Below, in pieces: positions 1 through 5,996 of a stretch of DNA of 5,996 nucleotides. Under the pieces are notes generated by a model. That model saw only the letters and a program-made list of their open reading frames with translations, was not told the DNA's origin and made no database searches. Position numbers and translations under genes: made by a program. The DNA comes from an uncultured Burkholderiales Genera incertae sedis bacterium. Its GTDB lineage: Bacteria; Pseudomonadota; Gammaproteobacteria; Burkholderiales; Eutrophovitaceae. Each line of letters starts with the position of its first letter. Positions within the stretch are counted from its first letter, which is position 1. The stretch spans positions 1-5,996 of the forward strand of contig CAJQMS010000034.1 of NCBI GenBank assembly GCA_905479505.1. The letters are read 5' to 3'.

Positions 1-683
1 GCAGCGCTATAATCCCTTGGGCTTACATCACAAGAGGCGGTGGTGCAGCAATACACTTATTTGTCAGACGCTCTGCCAATTTAGAGCAACTTTTATGGGA
101 TTGGAGCCTTCCGCACGAAATGTCACATTTCATGCTTCCGCATATCGATTCCGGAGATTATTGGTTCATCGAGGGGTTACCAACTTATTTACAACATTTG
201 TCGATGACTAGAAGTGGAAGCATAAGCCCAGACGAAGCTTGGTCGAGACTTAATAGTGGATTTCTATCAGGCGAAAGAGCCGGGAATGGTTCCACGGTAT
301 CCGAATCAATGGCTCGTCTAGCAAAAAGGGGGACTTATCGTCACGTTTATTGGGGTGGCGCCGCATTTTTTTTTCGGAGGGACGTCGAATTAAGAGTTCG
401 CTCCGGTGGCAACGAGAGTTTGTTGGAGATTTTGATGAAGTATCATGAGTGTTGTTATGATGAGAGCCAGAGCGTTTCTGCAGACCTATTATTAGGGGAT
501 TTCGATTCATTTCTGGGCTATGATTTTTTTATGTCCCGAAAGAGACTGGATATTGAAGTGCAAATGTTTCCAGATTACGCTGATGCGTTTCAAGAACTTG
601 GATTACAGTTTTTGGGCGGCCATCCTGTCTACGCGAGGGAAGTTCGCAATGGCATAGCTGAACAAATTATGAGTGTTGATTAA
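1..683 (+). CDS. Gluzincin-type (M1/M61-like) zinc metallopeptidase, C-terminal part, 5' end outside window
   Basis: The reading frame is open from the left edge (first full codon at base 3) and gives 226 residues before TAA at 681-683. The first ATG at 120 is the Met inside a HEMSH zinc-binding motif (114-128), so starting there would destroy the active site; the real start lies upstream of the window. HEMSH supplies two zinc-binding histidines and the catalytic Glu. After 14 residues comes WFIEG (162-176), whose Glu (171-173) is the likely third ligand. About 58 residues later VYWGGA (Tyr at 348-350) resembles the YxKGA segment of M1/M61 enzymes, where the Tyr assists catalysis, followed by a helix rich in Arg and acidic residues and an SGGNESLLEIL stretch typical of the M61/M1 helical C-terminal region. 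Substrate is unknown. The N-terminal part, including any signal peptide, is not visible. The 14-residue spacing is shorter than the 18 of classical M1 enzymes, so a Peptidase_MA-like subfamily is also possible. The amidase gene follows after 35 bases. Confidence 0.8.
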   Translation, partial: SAIIPWAYITRGGGAAIHLFVRRSANLEQLLWDWSLPHEMSHFMLPHIDSGDYWFIEGLPTYLQHLSMTRSGSISPDEAWSRLNSGFLSGERAGNGSTVSESMARLAKRGTYRHVYWGGAAFFFRRDVELRVRSGGNESLLEILMKYHECCYDESQSVSADLLLGDFDSFLGYDFFMSRKRLDIEVQMFPDYADAFQELGLQFLGGHPVYAREVRNGIAEQIMSVD

Positions 684-718
684 TACACCAAGTAAAATTT
701 AAGAAATTGTAAATTATT

Positions 719-2140
719 ATGGATAGCTCAGATGTTTGTTTCCTACCTGCACATGAAATGCTTGAAATGGTGCGTCGACGAGAGATATCTGCGACGGAAT
801 TGCTGGACTGTCACTTAAATCAAATTGCAAAAGTAAACAGCAATATTAACGCTATTGTTACATTGGATGAGGAGCAGGCTAAAGCGACTGCGCAGGATAT
901 TGATAAACGTCTCGGTGCGAAAAATCATGTTGGCATTCTGGAGGGGTTGCCCGTCGCTCACAAGGACCTAACGGTCACCAAGGGGCTGAAAACCACCTTT
1001 GGATCGTCCATTTTCAAAGATTTTGTGCCTGACCAAGATGCACTCATCGTAGATCGATTGAAACGGTCGGGTGCGATTACGATCGGCAAAACTAATACTC
1101 CGGAATTTGGAGCTGGTAGCCAAACTTTCAACGAAGTTTTCGGTGCTACTCGCAATCCTTATAATTTTGAAAAAACGTGTGGTGGTTCTAGTGGTGGGGC
1201 TGCCGCCGCACTTTCGTCGGGACTCGTTGCTCTTGCTGACGGATCAGACTTAGGCGGGTCACTGAGAAATCCCGCGAGCTTTTGCAATGTCGTTGGATTA
1301 AGGCCATCTGCGGGTCGAGTCCCAACTTGGCCTACTCCAGCGGCTTGGTTTCCTCTCTCTGTTTTGGGGCCTATGGCAAGAACGGTGGCTGACGTGGCGA
1401 TGATGATGTCCGTGATCGCGGGCCCAGATCGTCGGTGTCCCCTATCGATCATGGAAAGTCCAGATATTTTTCGACAACGGTTAGAGAGAGATTTCAAAGG
1501 AGTCAAAGTTGCCTGGAGCCGAAGCCTTGGAGGGTTGCCGGTAGATGACGAAGTCCTAAGTGTAGTCGAGTCGGCGGTCTTGGGGATGAAGGATATTGGA
1601 TGCATAGTCGAGGAAGTTGATCCAAATTTAAAAGAGGCAGACGAGGTTTTTCATGTTTTACGAGCATGGCACATGGAGTCAACGCTCGGGGATTTATTGT
1701 CAAAGCATCCAGATCAATTTAAAGATACTCTGGTATGGAATATTGAGCAGGGAAAGGCACTTTCTGGCGCAGACGTCGCTCGGGCAGAGCGATTGAGAAC
1801 TCGGCTGTTTGAAAGGTTTAGTCGATTCATGGACACATATGAGTTTATAATTTGCCCTGTGACGCAAGTCTTGCCATTTGATATTAATATTCCTTACGTT
1901 AGCGAAATCAATGGAAAAACTCTGTCCAACTATCTTGAATGGATGAAATCGTGTTTTCACATCAGTGTTACCGGTCATCCCGCGCTATCAGTTCCAGCGG
2001 GCTTTTCATCTTCTGGGTTACCAGTTGGACTTCAGATTATTGGTCGCTTCAGAGATGATTTTGGTGTTTTACAATTTGGGCACGCTTTTGAACAATTGAA
2101 TGAATTTTGGAAAATTCGTCCCGAAAAATTGGAGGTTTAA
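719..2140 (+). CDS. Amidase signature family hydrolase
   Basis: The 473-residue product is a full-length amidase-signature enzyme, a family that hydrolyses carboxamide C-N bonds, probably in the cytoplasm since no signal peptide is visible. The catalytic triad is complete: Lys82 in AHKDLTV, cis-Ser157 in CGGSSGGAAAA, and nucleophile Ser181 in GSDLGGSLRNPASF. The spacing of 75 and 24 residues is what I recall for fatty acid amide hydrolase. GKTNTPEFG (123-131) and VVGLRPSAGRVP (191-202) are further family blocks, and the C-terminus carries the usual HPALSVPAGF...LPVGLQIIGR segment. The N-terminal ATELLDCHLNQI...NAIVTLDEEQA pattern fits the family's first helices, which supports ATG 719 although no good Shine-Dalgarno site precedes it. 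The substrate cannot be read from sequence: bacterial members act on simple amides, aryl amides, peptides or Gln-tRNA. GatA is unlikely because no gatB or gatC lies alongside. It lies 35 bases after the peptidase and 3 bases before a secreted protein, suggesting one operon. Confidence 0.93.
   Translation: MDSSDVCFLPAHEMLEMVRRREISATELLDCHLNQIAKVNSNINAIVTLDEEQAKATAQDIDKRLGAKNHVGILEGLPVAHKDLTVTKGLKTTFGSSIFKDFVPDQDALIVDRLKRSGAITIGKTNTPEFGAGSQTFNEVFGATRNPYNFEKTCGGSSGGAAAALSSGLVALADGSDLGGSLRNPASFCNVVGLRPSAGRVPTWPTPAAWFPLSVLGPMARTVADVAMMMSVIAGPDRRCPLSIMESPDIFRQRLERDFKGVKVAWSRSLGGLPVDDEVLSVVESAVLGMKDIGCIVEEVDPNLKEADEVFHVLRAWHMESTLGDLLSKHPDQFKDTLVWNIEQGKALSGADVARAERLRTRLFERFSRFMDTYEFIICPVTQVLPFDINIPYVSEINGKTLSNYLEWMKSCFHISVTGHPALSVPAGFSSSGLPVGLQIIGRFRDDFGVLQFGHAFEQLNEFWKIRPEKLEV
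2131..2135 (+). promoter_or_regulatory. Shine-Dalgarno site for the GTG-started secreted protein
   Basis: GGAGG lies in the last codons of the amidase gene, 8 bases before GTG 2144. It is the strongest ribosome binding site in the window. It decides the unusual GTG start of the next gene and implies that ribosomes ending the amidase can reinitiate there. Confidence 0.75.
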
Positions 2141-2143
2141 CCG

Positions 2144-2941
2144 GTGTTTTTAACTTATATAGATTGGCAGGCAAAACTAGTAGCGATATTAGCGTTAACA
2201 CTAATGATGTTGTTTACGAAATCCGTAGATGCAAATGACCGAGTTTTTATCGATGACCTTCAAGGTATATGGTTTGAAAAAACGTATCTTGATGCGTTAA
2301 GAGCGACCAAGCAGCCGCACCAAGCAGAAAAAAAATCAAAACCGGTGTTGATAGCTATTAAAAAAGAGGGACGAGCGTACCCTTATTTTGCGACTAACAT
2401 GGTTAAAGCGACATTGATGATTGTGTTCGATGTTGAGCCGGGAGATGCGCCCAATTCCTATAGGTTAGTGCTAGGAGAGAAAAACGTACCAACTTCTGCT
2501 GACGACGTGGTTTACGTGTGGTTTGAGGGCAGGAAGGCCGCTGATGGTCAGTTCAGAGTTCTCGAAATTAAGGAGCCTCTTATTATGGACGGTAAGCTAG
2601 CCACATATGAGAGAGTGGGCAAGGAGTTGGGGCCGATCATCAATAGCATCGTTTTGAGTGGTGAATATCGTGATCAGGAAGGGAAAAAATGGGTTTTTAC
2701 TGACTCCGGTAAAGCATCATTTCCTGGAAAGAGTGAGTTTTACTTCGAAGCGTCGTTAATGAGAGGTGAGGCTACGTGCGATTACATTGAAGCTGAAGAT
2801 ATGAAGTCAGCGACGGGGTTGGCCTATTATGGATTTGAGTGGACTGCAACCGGTACCCTACAACTCTTTGAAGCGAAATTGAATTCAACCGGTGATGTTA
2901 CGTGTTTGGACCAATCATTCACTGAGTTAACCCCCATGTAG
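2144..2941 (+). CDS. Secreted protein of unknown function
   Basis: I do not recognise a family. The product is 265 residues from a GTG start, chosen because a GGAGG site lies 8 bases upstream and because it gives a complete Sec signal peptide. That peptide has a short N-region with Lys11, a hydrophobic core at about 12-24 (LVAILALTLMMLF), and a likely cleavage after VDA at residue 30. It has no lipobox Cys, so the mature protein is probably periplasmic or exported, not a lipoprotein. The mature part begins with a DDLQGIWFEKTY segment, reminiscent of the GxW opening of lipocalin-like beta barrels, but this is only a resemblance. The remainder alternates hydrophobic and polar residues (YRLVLG, VVYVWFEG, QFRVLEIKEPL, TGTLQLFEAKL), suggesting a beta-rich fold. 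The only two cysteines, Cys212 and Cys254, could form a disulfide in the periplasm. It starts 3 bases after the amidase stop, so the two are probably translationally coupled. No catalytic motif is evident. Confidence 0.8.
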   Translation: MFLTYIDWQAKLVAILALTLMMLFTKSVDANDRVFIDDLQGIWFEKTYLDALRATKQPHQAEKKSKPVLIAIKKEGRAYPYFATNMVKATLMIVFDVEPGDAPNSYRLVLGEKNVPTSADDVVYVWFEGRKAADGQFRVLEIKEPLIMDGKLATYERVGKELGPIINSIVLSGEYRDQEGKKWVFTDSGKASFPGKSEFYFEASLMRGEATCDYIEAEDMKSATGLAYYGFEWTATGTLQLFEAKLNSTGDVTCLDQSFTELTPM

Positions 2942-2983
2942 CTCTCTACCACTGCAGGGTTTTTAAATTACAAACAATTCGCT

Positions 2984-2988
2984 GAGGG
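2984..2988 (+). promoter_or_regulatory. Shine-Dalgarno site of mgtE
   Basis: GAGGG lies 6 bases before ATG 2995 and supports that start. The 53-base gap from 2942 to 2994 holds this site and an AT-rich stretch (TTTTTAAATTA near 2960-2970), but I see no convincing promoter pair or terminator hairpin in it. Confidence 0.6.
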
Positions 2989-2994
2989 TGTCTT

Positions 2995-4443
2995 ATGAGT
3001 GATATCGACCAAAAAAATACCCGTAATCGCGTTGATACCGTTCAGAAATGTTTGGAAGACATCAAGCTGATTCTCGAAGACCATCAATATGAGAGTGGTT
3101 TTATCAGGGATCAAGGAATCTCAGAGCCAGACATAAGCGGTGATGTTAAGCGAGTCGAGAGTTTGTCTAACCTGAGAGATAAGCTAGATGAGATGCATCC
3201 GGCTGACATCGCAGCCATGCTAGAGCAACTCCCTCTTGATGAGCGTTTAATCGTATGGAAGTTCATTCCGTCCGAGCTGGATGGAGATGTGTTGTTGGAA
3301 GTCTCAGATGCGGTCCGAGAGACGCTCATAGCCGATATGGACGCTCAGGAGCTCGTCGCAGCGACAGAGCAGTTGGACGCGGACGAAATTGCTGACCTAG
3401 CTCCCAATCTTCCGGAGGAGGTTATCGCTGATGTATTTAGTTCGTTACCGGAAGAAGAGCGATTACAGCTAAGCGCAGCCCTATCATATCCCGAGGATAC
3501 TGTAGGGTCGTTGATGGATTTTGAGATGGTCACCGTTCGCGAGGACGTGACACTTGATGTTGTGCTTAGATATTTACGCAGACTGGAGAGGCTTCCATCA
3601 AATACCGACAAGCTATTTGTTGTGGATCGCAGGGAAGTGCTGAAAGGGGTGTTATCAGTTAATGATTTGATAGTTAGCTCTCCCGAAACACGAGTCAACG
3701 ACGTGATGTTGACTGGCATCGTCAGTTTTTATCCTGATAGGGATGCAGAAAGTGCAGCGCATGCTTTTGAGCGTTACGACTTAGTTTCTGCGCCCGTAGT
3801 CGATGCGCATAATCGTATCGTGGGTAGGGTGACGATCACTGATATCGTTGACTATATCCGGGAGGATGCTGAGCAAGAGTCATTAGGAAAAGTTGGTTTG
3901 CGCGATGAGGACTTATTCTCTTCTGTTTGGAAAAGCGCAAAAAATAGGTGGTTATGGCTAGCGGTAAATCTAGGGACAGCTTTTTTCGCATCTCGGGTGA
4001 TTGGGATGTTCGAGGATTCGATAGAGAAATTAGTAGCATTAGCCGCGCTGATGCCAATCGTCGCGGCTATAGCGGGAAATTCCGGTAACCAAACTGTCGC
4101 ATTAATAGTCCGAGCTCTCGCATTTGAAGAAATTAACAAAAGCAATGCCAAGGGACTTTTACGTAAAGAATTGGCAATAGCAGTAGTGAACGGTATTTTG
4201 TGGGGCTCTGTCGCTGGCGCCTTTGCGTGGTTGTTATATGGGAGTATTGCTCTTGGGCTAGTGATGTTAGGCGCGATGCTATTGAACCTAATAGTTGGGG
4301 CGGGAGTCGGAATGCTTGTACCCTTATTTTTGCAAAAAATGGGGAGAGACCCTGCTATTGGCTCATCAGTTTTACTCACGTTCAGTACCGATAGCATGGG
4401 ATTTTTAATTTTTCTCGGACTGGCCACGGTATTTTTGGTGTAA
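2995..4443 (+). CDS. mgtE: MgtE family magnesium transporter
   Basis: MgtE is a homodimeric inner-membrane Mg2+ channel whose cytosolic domains close the pore when internal Mg2+ is high. The 482-residue product has all parts in order. A polar N-terminal extension of about 55 residues precedes the MgtE N domain at about 60-165 (LDEMHPADIAAMLEQLP, then repeated acidic helices). Two CBS domains follow at about 172-235 and 238-292; the second contains YDLVSAPVVD and VGRVTITDIVDYI. The plug helix is near 295-315, and about five membrane segments lie between 318 and 481. The pore signature PIVAAIAGNSGNQT is at 354-367, and Asp466 in TFSTDSMGF matches the conserved pore Asp (Asp432 in the Thermus protein, from memory). 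Length is normal, somewhat long at the N-terminus. ATG 2995 has GAGGG 6 bases upstream. Some members also carry other divalent ions such as Co2+. Neighbours give no functional clue, and no Mg2+-sensing riboswitch can fit in the 53-base leader unless it lies inside the upstream gene. Confidence 0.96.
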   Translation: MSDIDQKNTRNRVDTVQKCLEDIKLILEDHQYESGFIRDQGISEPDISGDVKRVESLSNLRDKLDEMHPADIAAMLEQLPLDERLIVWKFIPSELDGDVLLEVSDAVRETLIADMDAQELVAATEQLDADEIADLAPNLPEEVIADVFSSLPEEERLQLSAALSYPEDTVGSLMDFEMVTVREDVTLDVVLRYLRRLERLPSNTDKLFVVDRREVLKGVLSVNDLIVSSPETRVNDVMLTGIVSFYPDRDAESAAHAFERYDLVSAPVVDAHNRIVGRVTITDIVDYIREDAEQESLGKVGLRDEDLFSSVWKSAKNRWLWLAVNLGTAFFASRVIGMFEDSIEKLVALAALMPIVAAIAGNSGNQTVALIVRALAFEEINKSNAKGLLRKELAIAVVNGILWGSVAGAFAWLLYGSIALGLVMLGAMLLNLIVGAGVGMLVPLFLQKMGRDPAIGSSVLLTFSTDSMGFLIFLGLATVFLV

Positions 4444-4488
4444 GTTTTGAAGGATCATTTCAATCTGACCAGCAACTAATTAAATGTC

Positions 4489-5448
4489 ATGATGCGATTA
4501 AACAGTATTTTTAAGACAGACACTCGTCCGTCGGAAATTACACCTAAAAAGGTATTAGAATCCAGACGTTCCTGGATGAAATATGGCGCCCTATCTTTGG
4601 CAGGTATTGCACTACCAGCTCGATCCGAGGATGCCGTAAAAGAAAAAAAATCGCCATTATCCTTCGATAAGCAGAAAAGTAAATATTCCACCAATGAGGA
4701 AAAATCTAGTTATTCTGACATTACCAGCTACAACAATTTTTACGAGTTTGGCACCGGTAAGGAAGATCCGGCACAGTATGCACACCAATTGAATACCGAT
4801 GGTTGGACTGTGGAGGTAGTTGGCGAGGTGTTAAAGCCCAGAATATTCGATGTTGATCAAATGATGAGTCTGGCACCCCTCGAAGAGAGGATTTATCGTC
4901 TCCGCTGTGTAGAAGCCTGGTCAATGGTTATCCCTTGGTTAGGGCTGCCGTTATCCAAAATTCTAAATGAAGTGCAGCCTACTGGAAACGCACGTTTTGT
5001 GGAGTTTGTTTCTTTGCATGATCCCGAGCAAATGCCAGGACAGCGACGCCCATCACTTGATTGGCCATATACAGAGGGATTGCGTATCGACGAGGCAATG
5101 AACCCGCTTACACTTCTTACGATGGGTTTATACGGGGAACTGCTGCCTAACCAAAACGGAGCTCCCGTCAGACTCGTGGTGCCGTGGAAATACGGATTCA
5201 AAAGCTCAAAGTCGATAGTGACCATTAGGTTAACTGAGCATCAGCCTAGAACCTCTTGGAATCATTCCAACCCAAGTGAATACGGTTTTTACTCGAATGT
5301 GAATCCAAATGTGTCCCACCCGAGATGGAGTCAGCGTAAAGAAAGAAGAATCGGTGAGTTTTTCAAAAGAGATACAGAGCTTTTCAACGGTTACTCTGAA
5401 TGGGTTTCTGGCATGTACGGAGGCATGGACTTGTCAGCGCACTTTTAG
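4489..5448 (+). CDS. msrP: Protein-methionine-sulfoxide reductase catalytic subunit MsrP (YedY)
   Basis: MsrP is a periplasmic molybdopterin enzyme that reduces methionine sulfoxide in envelope proteins, using electrons from MsrQ. The 319 residues align along their length with remembered E. coli MsrP: SGYNNFYEFG there corresponds to TSYNNFYEFG at 79-88 here, EERIYRLRCVEAWSM is at 132-146, QNGAPVRLVVPWKYGFK at 222-238, EYGFYSNVNPNVSHPRWSQ at 264-282, and LFNGY at 298-302. Cys140 is the expected molybdenum ligand. The N-terminus is a Tat signal: SRRSWMK (25-31) with the twin arginines at 26-27, a modest hydrophobic stretch at 32-42, and probable cleavage near ALPA (41-44). Folded export fits cofactor loading in the cytoplasm. 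A Lys/Ser-rich linker of about 30 residues follows. The loop MPGQRRPSLDWPYTEG is a few residues shorter than in E. coli. ATG 4489 is followed directly by a second ATG at 4492, either of which may be used; no clear Shine-Dalgarno site is seen. msrQ follows after 15 bases. Confidence 0.97.
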   Translation: MMRLNSIFKTDTRPSEITPKKVLESRRSWMKYGALSLAGIALPARSEDAVKEKKSPLSFDKQKSKYSTNEEKSSYSDITSYNNFYEFGTGKEDPAQYAHQLNTDGWTVEVVGEVLKPRIFDVDQMMSLAPLEERIYRLRCVEAWSMVIPWLGLPLSKILNEVQPTGNARFVEFVSLHDPEQMPGQRRPSLDWPYTEGLRIDEAMNPLTLLTMGLYGELLPNQNGAPVRLVVPWKYGFKSSKSIVTIRLTEHQPRTSWNHSNPSEYGFYSNVNPNVSHPRWSQRKERRIGEFFKRDTELFNGYSEWVSGMYGGMDLSAHF

Positions 5449-5463
5449 TGTCTCGTTTTCACT

Positions 5464-5996
5464 ATGGGTGAGGTTCTGAATCCGCTACCGGCGAGAAAAA
5501 TGTTTCGAATCAATACTCGACTGGTATGGCTCGTCGGCTTAGTTCCATTAGCTGTTTTAATTTACCGCGCCATACGTCATTCATTAACCGCAAACCCCAT
5601 TGAGTTTGTTTCTCAATATACCGGTTGGTGGACATTATTATTCATGATGATTTCACTTAGTGTTACACCTATGCGGCAATTGTTTAATGCACCTGGTTTT
5701 TTTCCGCTAAGAAGAACTTTTGGATTAATCACTTTTACATACGCGGCACTCCATTTTTTAACTTGGTTGGTACTCGAGCAATTCTTCGATTGGTCAGAGA
5801 TGATGCATGACTTGTCTGATCGCCCATTTATATATGTTGGATTTATCGCTTTTTTTGGCTTATTTTCCTTGGCATTAACTTCTAACAAAAGAACAAAAAT
5901 CTACATGGGTCCTAAAAGGTGGAAGCGGTTACATCAGGCTGTGTATTTTGTCGCTATTCTTGGTGTGATACATTTTTATATTCTGGTAAAAAGTAG
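5464..5996 (+). CDS. msrQ: Haem-b membrane subunit MsrQ (YedZ), 3' end outside window
   Basis: MsrQ is an inner-membrane haem-b protein of the ferric-reductase-like transmembrane family that passes electrons from the quinone pool to MsrP. The frame is open from ATG 5464 to the right edge, giving 177 residues of an expected 200-215. Membrane segments lie at about 20-36, 54-69, 86-104, 121-139 and 159-175. Haem-ligand candidates are His97 (AALHFLTW), His157 (RWKRLHQAVYFVAI) and His170 (GVIHFYI). Each is offset by 6 from the E. coli ligands His91, His151 and His164 as I recall them. The segment TPMRQL...FPLRRTFGL (68-88) and RWKRLH are family hallmarks. The start is uncertain: ATG 5464 is 15 bases after the msrP stop but has no Shine-Dalgarno site. 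ATG 5500 (Met13) has a weak GGCGAG upstream and would start closer to the conserved region. The close spacing with msrP indicates a single operon. Confidence 0.94.
   Translation, partial: MGEVLNPLPARKMFRINTRLVWLVGLVPLAVLIYRAIRHSLTANPIEFVSQYTGWWTLLFMMISLSVTPMRQLFNAPGFFPLRRTFGLITFTYAALHFLTWLVLEQFFDWSEMMHDLSDRPFIYVGFIAFFGLFSLALTSNKRTKIYMGPKRWKRLHQAVYFVAILGVIHFYILVKS

Noticed and set aside
17..211. Short + strand frame overlapping the peptidase gene
   Set aside because: It lies in another frame over a well supported zinc peptidase coding region and has no recognisable motif or start signal.
120..683. A separate 187-residue gene starting at ATG 120
   Set aside because: The frame stays open to the left edge, and the codons before 120 encode His-Glu of the HEMSH motif, so this ATG is internal.
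684..718. Promoter upstream of the amidase
   Set aside because: The 35-base gap is AT-rich and offers several -10-like hexamers, but none has a credible -35 element at proper spacing.
1159..1605. Antisense open frame of 148 residues
   Set aside because: It is opposite the catalytic core of the amidase and shows low-complexity Pro/Ser/Ala content typical of a shadow frame.
2947..2965. Possible terminator after the secreted protein (ACCACTGCAGGGTTTTT)
   Set aside because: The arms ACC/GGT leave a poorly paired interior, and the central CTGCAG has no room for a loop; the T run is only five bases, too weak to call.
3852..4427. Antisense open frame of 191 residues
   Set aside because: It is opposite the membrane domain of mgtE; its composition reflects the complement of hydrophobic codons, with no domain or start signal.
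4447..4463. Inverted repeat TTGAA-N7-TTCAA between mgtE and msrP as an operator
   Set aside because: The arms are just 5 bases and AT-rich, with no extension or second copy in the window; chance is a sufficient explanation.
5613..5888. Antisense open frame of 91 residues
   Set aside because: It is opposite msrQ, whose sense frame carries conserved haem-binding histidines and membrane segments.

Overview
The window looks like ordinary chromosomal DNA of a moderately AT-leaning Gammaproteobacterium, or a close proteobacterial relative. The clues are a Tat-exported MsrP followed by MsrQ, both close to the enterobacterial/pseudomonad pattern, a standard MgtE, Shine-Dalgarno sites before some starts, and tightly packed genes. 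All six genes lie on the + strand, the outer two cut by the window edges. I see no RNA gene, insertion sequence, CRISPR array, phage gene or attachment site, and no gap between genes longer than about 55 bases.

Layout, left to right: (1) the C-terminal part of a gluzincin-type zinc peptidase, whose HEMSH motif at 114-128 lies upstream of and across the first convenient ATG, so that ATG is not the start; (2) an amidase-signature hydrolase with an intact Ser-cisSer-Lys triad; (3) a secreted protein of unknown function, starting at GTG 2144 only 3 bases after the amidase stop, with its Shine-Dalgarno site inside the amidase gene; (4) the magnesium channel/transporter MgtE; (5) msrP, the periplasmic molybdenum methionine-sulfoxide reductase; (6) msrQ, its haem-b membrane partner, open at the right edge.

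Two functional groups can be argued. MsrP and MsrQ are an established pair: MsrQ takes electrons from the membrane and passes them to MsrP, which repairs oxidised methionines in periplasmic proteins. The peptidase, amidase and secreted protein are closely spaced and may be co-transcribed, and the last two look translationally coupled, but nothing in the sequence shows a shared substrate. mgtE sits between these groups with its own ribosome binding site and no evident functional link to either. I did not find a new defence, mobile or regulatory system; the least explained item is the secreted protein at 2144-2941.
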